64,000 nt of DNA, taken from assembly GCA_018433585.1 (NCBI GenBank), contig JAHDQW010000009.1:57317-121316 (forward strand), written 5' to 3'. Source of the stretch: Candidatus Praeruminimicrobium purgamenti (lineage in GTDB: Bacteria; Elusimicrobiota; Endomicrobiia; Endomicrobiales; Endomicrobiaceae). A model generated the notes under the pieces. It ran no database searches, was not told where the DNA came from, and saw nothing but the letters and a program-made list of their open reading frames with translations. Position numbers and translations under genes: made by a program. How positions within the stretch are numbered: the first letter of the stretch is position 1; the number at the start of each line of letters is the position of its first letter. Below, in pieces: positions 63,901 to 64,000 of the stretch.

Positions 63901-64000
63901 TACCGTGCTCCTGTTATTCGCATCTACACTCTGCTTATTTACTACGTTCGGACTCGCGCTGCTGTATGTGTATGTGTTCATCTTGCTCATGTCTATCCAG
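48982..64000 (-). CDS. Giant multidomain protein with SecA-like motor and C39-like peptidase domain, N-terminus outside window
   Basis: The frame stays open to base 64,000. An ATG at 63,990 has no ribosome site and codons upstream of it are sense, so the true start is probably outside. Residues below count from that ATG (5,002 in all). About 1-2,300: beta-rich, Gly/Asn/Asp-rich modules, duplicated (GGSLVVMGNGAIFKTNS near 249, GGSLVVYGKGAVFKTGS near 734, a looser copy near 1,460). About 2,390-2,900: hydrophobic Ala/Gly segments, possible membrane or pore helices. About 3,500-4,100: SecA-like DEAD motor with GTGEGKT (K3536), MDEAD (D3631-D3634), a coiled coil (3,667-3,750), LTGTYS and GRGSDF (R4053) with QFIGR (R4087). 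Near 4,642-4,744: C39-like C4642, H4728, D4744. Function unknown; an export-linked or toxin-like role is inference. Confidence 0.85.
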   Translation of the reverse strand, partial: WIDMSKMNTYTYSSASPNVVNKQSVDANNRSTVVTAEFKGDDWRYNRTIVENSGLNSVTITVNNSDGTKSVTTYSAQVKIDQNFGYSNLNNSNFIKYNYDKQGNLTGGSVSYNAGTEISTVFGGGMDGDTIILDGKLTFSFTVDKDNKMQLFDLNGNKLNSLPISGTYINRVNGVEQARGRLENGKIEVTEQGVLGVSGRVVINEGDTFNVLKGTSDPNEESKDASIPDASDTNAKVIEDENGYMVSDGTISLRGGSLVVMGNGAIFKTNSDLIGIGKITEGSLKIIYSQDENGEMKVSYVAATKQEGGTGECRTEYTDPDGKITTAIRYDTEGIVRTFVKNNETGATLTTTYKTYNAQTQKWEPVLDANGNQTALIQLTAYQTGDTGLGYYVDKMTGSSITLKIDANGQVTLNAGAQVSRLILSNSDGNQIFMVYKGLSDGSGYSGYELRSPDGTKVQLAAAQDGNYYGFKGDKIIEITLTLDAEGNPLTEGTSFTIKDAEGFVYDSEKDAYVKLYVTENDETNIILGINQQGNIFAASELVRFNLNGTWYDAVDTVQLPGGGTLIMGRTEDYPFYCTVNEDGSYRQIKEGDKIGDFTVGKDAGGWTLTTSKSYNILGESGLTGSLTGTFRLTNNENGFIIKTIGNSTINYTNPNGTVVKNVVLKSGSAVQFGLNGVYVLDGLLYLTSSQKIQIPPAPKSDGDSTGSAQDMPDATGTNAKVVEQEDGGYSVSNGDIKISGGSLVVYGKGAVFKTGSVIGGQKVTSGSIKIADFRTIIVNGKEQLIPVFVAAYGTASTNMGGLKINYNTSGISGKVQTTSRSGGSVKTNSDGSQYQTVTKTTVTYNTTTFTGSDGKVYTVFKYNSDGTINTTQTKSYYKNWIKTPEQAKLEKLAKQLSALETISSIYNKIKNIPGIGSIISFVLAPFEKILNEQIKAVKTEIYNSVVAINPNIVASINKIGLTQEQVINNIQLNKDGNVVIRGIVENSVVSNILSANPQIKSLYTGAYDLVIGNDGTFYASAPESAYGLFTLNNLVVDGQTLAATDFSGYITNIELGISEESGGFVATGNFDFVNTKSGAGYTEYTQPNPNPQSDNSGETVTVNTSGLIDQSVAGQTTLTNGLNGENAVLSFRNGAAVIVGEGTTALDGSKLQSAAGVVTTTGGNYTYTGGTWVAGENAGWIYNSEVKTNLETNGHFTIDSFGTHQFTNGDIIKGNIGFDSMLMLQSMYVSKGTDAQYEFTAKDGCSVNGVALTDGSRFSMQIESITSFEGAEPTSAFIMRAIGEVKGSGSLAEGYSVDGYNFNKNTQFTFSDGQAITVAQGIKNIAGSGVIITNNAPITRQYGSSAQSITYKEGDIKITVDQFGNFELANQIYGGTFNGQDFYIGIGSKVVLSNDGLTVTDGIAIVNGMVLNKDSGDAGGDEGEPGNVTYQGTVNDIYDSEGNITGYNVTGAFMHYSDASALDGVFSAGNVLKAGSIITGGVINGEKIESGALKCVQYNDENGDVQLGFVAYDGTVYNGQHYYGYASTVQNLQGADKAAQVQDGYTNNLYRTYDTNGIATAVVKQTFAKGNTSSQYFNGGAYTGYEVTNSGAYVNMYLKTKNVGGINVLALDENGSFTVDETKTEYNLKMELKASGSGYTIDSSISIVGTGDPADFMEQSLLPLRTADGTEITNYVTKVAEDGSLIIAFSQAGITDLLNIRGTSIVTVNSINTAADADGNSIKFQRYVYVGGDKDGQTSSIRMTGNGENASTFSIDLRNDGIYRVEGDASYELKGQGYEGEMVGGNNKSGSGTNMTGNYAFVFEDANFVVSGQATVFDLLFTTSGYEKNSETIAVFSSKFGGDIATVYERKDGQMTVSMYGFVPEQKTEMKGGFIGIGATETIVQGENWSWQKAAGIVEDVDGNQYLAFESDNKNRLLIDGLYRISGDASSGFRVEGLVEKNTYVDKNDSKYSTGQVTLVFLQDANGNRITGLFTAGNGVDSKSFAGFVTRVDANGQTIKLQPMWDKDNKQLKLTVESINEITEVIDLRAYAEQKYGWYSDNNAGLIYDLMDDAESNGYEIKDYNMVPEIFIDGQWVKYDENNPEHKKAYEDSSYSNIRYEKIEVTRTESISDFVWTGNFNGNGERNFTIDSIVFDTSSMGFVTTVGLILTDQEFRTKGTTDIPVASDGDKSSSSEPQEVNKPVYAVSAYISGNDLSLIKTEGSDLPSKVALTVNTEQLLLNQTITDYSFSHFYAGTELTFFKPSTLVSNNTNQRDLSNSSVDVGEIVKQTITANVSGGSVLLKTDTTLADLPSTVINSGVTGGTINVINTITVNNNGVSQVIQITASMGSQQTWEDVNKQFKVGTNLNNLQNLANETELLGGIYKNGKIEMGGLFNWNGTIDFNKSVSDISIEKGWLARGVEVVGGVVVSIVGAVFEGLPALAASIAGWLTGNGFSETWNSCFDNNQYSLLKTAASLIKDKQYGDVTSGEAASAAFAGVAAIAAIAVTIASFGAAAPAGFALVGAVIGAAISTTMAATSAFSASENFQRFAETGNWSYFKAGAMDTIFAILAIVGAGKLASSMSQISSGLSKGISSLVSKVIGREVIKDAAEIAAKQAAREAVKAAAKEIMREVVKRAAIGAGVGGIGNIALEYVMNGFSLENIDVSAAFGWGTLKGALIGVSTVGLNWTGGFKVVVGNILQFGMTGVLINRSVDSAQYNFQNGNIGAGIMDLVMATTFASMSAINKIKGVYDEAYKNAITSYNAANGINMENTQQFTSKQIAQQLRADTFKQYQNLSFGGKLDWALTNGVNMGIGFTTLNIVQTCAQNIMNGRPIFENITLDNIKAMYFGGMVSGMALSAIAPVFTRIWTDNNIMGTIQNVVREPGAILMQGLTSAVSLTQFTAFVSPLANAAFTTILAGFNSIGLQGLTKFFGGTGSETFSNIIKNMGDAYYYGLISSIDATFTDVNGNTVMAYDMWNQSRQSFGTALFVSPYFAMGAPGELMFGSGKLNSFTSAWANMGESLSTALSSKLGAIGANVSTAITIKQYEIVGKIFGVVGGTIDKALGLQNSYLNSEGKRVGLFEFFMGTASMLFVPTKLNTRSGTYYETLDSLDSNKISQSIKMQIALEVINGNRVLALDVKNELTVKSVEIVSASLSGEQKSLILDSIISSKTSVNLGKLEMNLENDTVKKIFFNNIIAEIRNGGFVPLTSAIITGLKDMIVKDDGSVSSKIGISISQEQFYDIIDKASKKAIEASDRQSMTEIQKGIAAVLEDAVMFKKGTNITTSLDSLYNKLGIEIGKYTASLESFYLTTGINMFNPNGTFNMDAACRMNQLLSDAMKENRDAKFKSADGREIEYEGLYRAFVNDLMTKMTGEQKIQFYNEMSKAQSVVDGNTIAQEHSARVARYQKEVNEGTINENQNMRQDTLERTGLGKTIGKDFAFEGSTWTVEAYLYSRLNLEVILMQNQPIQKPANGVLTEAQIAYNTEAAQKIFDASLENALVQYGTMGRVISVAQYNTMKACFAEVILPAVSNGDAISRDSLFKMAVLGTGEGKTLIVGTMMPSVQFINRINNELTILLADTPINVNNLNQELVKMYGSSFSLKQNAEGATSEDVILMTYGELASAFASDKTKNGNYTVKDKMGILLMDEADMVVYSTRTMISNSSGAETNKVILDFMSAIVDKNSVFLRQTQELREQIAQNDDFTREISDILKQYRDGGTLPQTEIDRINQDISNMDAQARQAQSQYEKGSAAYERLQQFIEQTNNIKNNLPKTFTDAYAANLQQLLSTRVSILLNNQDIKIGDTTASALVDSLAKKLSSGEYSQYKDLFSNIRNSRGEVDGFKLQEIMRNLIISELTWSQGVNYNINTVDGVTKVMMIHGGVDMDLMPDPGLRQYVEAKAKANGVDIEMTKFSSRDATSASVIEAVQNARGAIGLTGTYSMAAASAMGFERMNIANVNSTILEVKGTTFYTGKVGAYVRGTVLAPSETIIGAFAKALLTVVEGKNMLIMGVKDQATLNMFTASVDALGLTDYFNANGKLYGSSIDKKLAGEYVDSGAMYHVGIMEIMGRGSDFKAAKGAEGITLIAINPHLSYQSAQAQFIGRILGNRYLNKNGLNAVDSEGIYKNLEVFYASDKNSIAANAEKYEGKYTGIMKMTANDYVTLFNARVLDNGGFEAENHQVMQSGARATYTATNTVPYVNTVAGLKTALSNTGMSAGDISKVLKNMKSLGYYNGFELTYKGSIAAGYALQMSGYNTNGISLSNALQQMADTNMTNIKDLLVKISPTYKPLATGNSFADSMDMVINLEKAGLISMVRGTGNTLNDILTISMLSNSNIPMRDIKVAENLSPAEQNIKRIEGLLEIYKTHGIKGLLSYDSTFMTVVKELEIAAVARDNATREERIFNEENKNNSIQTIFKKFILSKKAESAEKTLEQLKNKLEKERQQLFEAYASGKDVSETISLLLTARVSQKGQLLFGDRNLTQSIENLFDNENFIQNVNWDKVDCKQFLRFVANNNIIGLTQYFKQAGAIKLTVSEMLMKYQGISFEQFIAATEITNDTDADKNKTATIVNRQNILGETEYQNLIVNYATLVQTFGKEVKGVSIQVLLLSEQEAYNAIKAVAGEGKLTRKQAAQVIAIKKTEAVQAAAKSPAAVIKNCAEAAVETLGKIIPLKALTEEAVRMNPFAQDLLAVAGLTESLDKATTMGEVREKTGFEYRTVERAEVGTLGTPFIAYIPNKGTNTGHVITVTKVSDGKITYSDNEVSGAEMTIDKLYEMGFEGLVLVSPESKVGVRVESLKDNIEKILGKEGYEKLSVKGKEFVSEIINGVTKPQDMVTTLSALLAICKNADAVAQMLGFADMSEAVQSDAQAITDKYYGKVGQIMGINDVSEADKQVSIKLLAMARDVIFMVRINPETKAVLNEAKAAEEIMPMLVISKAVNQNVIVEASRTLVLKGDSGEFVIDIEKLQRVIKEKISIADAKKALEDLSAMLESNGRGSAAMPMSLMKLSDVKAVAAAA

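Overview
The window is AT-rich DNA from a Gram-negative-type bacterium: it encodes an LptE-like outer-membrane lipoprotein, an RND pump with a TolC-like channel, and dTDP-sugar and undecaprenyl-phosphate glycan enzymes. Gene content and codon style fit Elusimicrobiota (Endomicrobium-like), but that placement is inference from family resemblance and no search was run. Almost every gene lies on the minus strand.

Region 1 (1 to about 12,500) is the right end of a prophage; its remainder lies left of the window. A lysogeny module on the plus strand holds a CI/XRE repressor, a membrane protein with FDPDK repeats, a small secreted protein and a tyrosine integrase. The early region runs leftward from a perfect TTGACA-17-TATAAT promoter that overlaps a 13-bp palindromic operator. 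A 30-codon leader ORF and an intrinsic terminator follow. Next come tightly coupled small genes: a DnaQ-type exonuclease, a protein with an Acb2/Tad1-like C-terminal domain, a DUF4406 protein, Dam, a truncated methyltransferase, a class II tRNA-like gene with a 62-nt insertion in the anticodon loop, MazG-like, MmcB-like nuclease, radical SAM, DnaB helicase and a lambda O-type initiator. The initiator gene itself carries five 18-bp iterons, a likely phage origin.

Region 2 (12,555-21,225) is a surface glycan and lipid locus: a WcaJ-type phosphoglycosyltransferase, GT2, RfbB, a GNAT-like acyltransferase, an alpha-oxoamine synthase (serine palmitoyltransferase-like), an NAD-dependent reductase and a PglK-like ABC flippase. 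The middle three resemble the bacterial ceramide triad bcerS-spt-cerR. A tRNA-Met sits inside the locus.

Region 3 (21,343-41,991) is housekeeping: ahcY, metK, a sugar nucleotidyltransferase, holA-lptE-leuS in the classical order, tlyA, an alkaline-phosphatase-superfamily membrane transferase, dxs-ispA-xseB-xseA, rny, 5-formyl-THF cyclo-ligase, rarA, a 6S RNA candidate, zapA, a ZapB-like gene, fmt and def. The order zapA-6S-(rarA)-cyclo-ligase matches the well-known zapA-ssrS-ygfA neighbourhood of gammaproteobacteria.

Region 4 (42,011-48,866) has a TetR-TolC-RND operon without an adaptor gene and a GlcD-like FAD oxidase. Several promoters here put the -10 box 5-7 nt from the start codon, suggesting leaderless mRNAs.

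Region 5 (48,982 to the right edge) is one open frame of at least 5,005 codons. It encodes a giant protein with duplicated beta-rich modules, a central hydrophobic block, a SecA-like DEAD motor and a C39-like cysteine-peptidase domain. This is the best candidate for an undescribed system.
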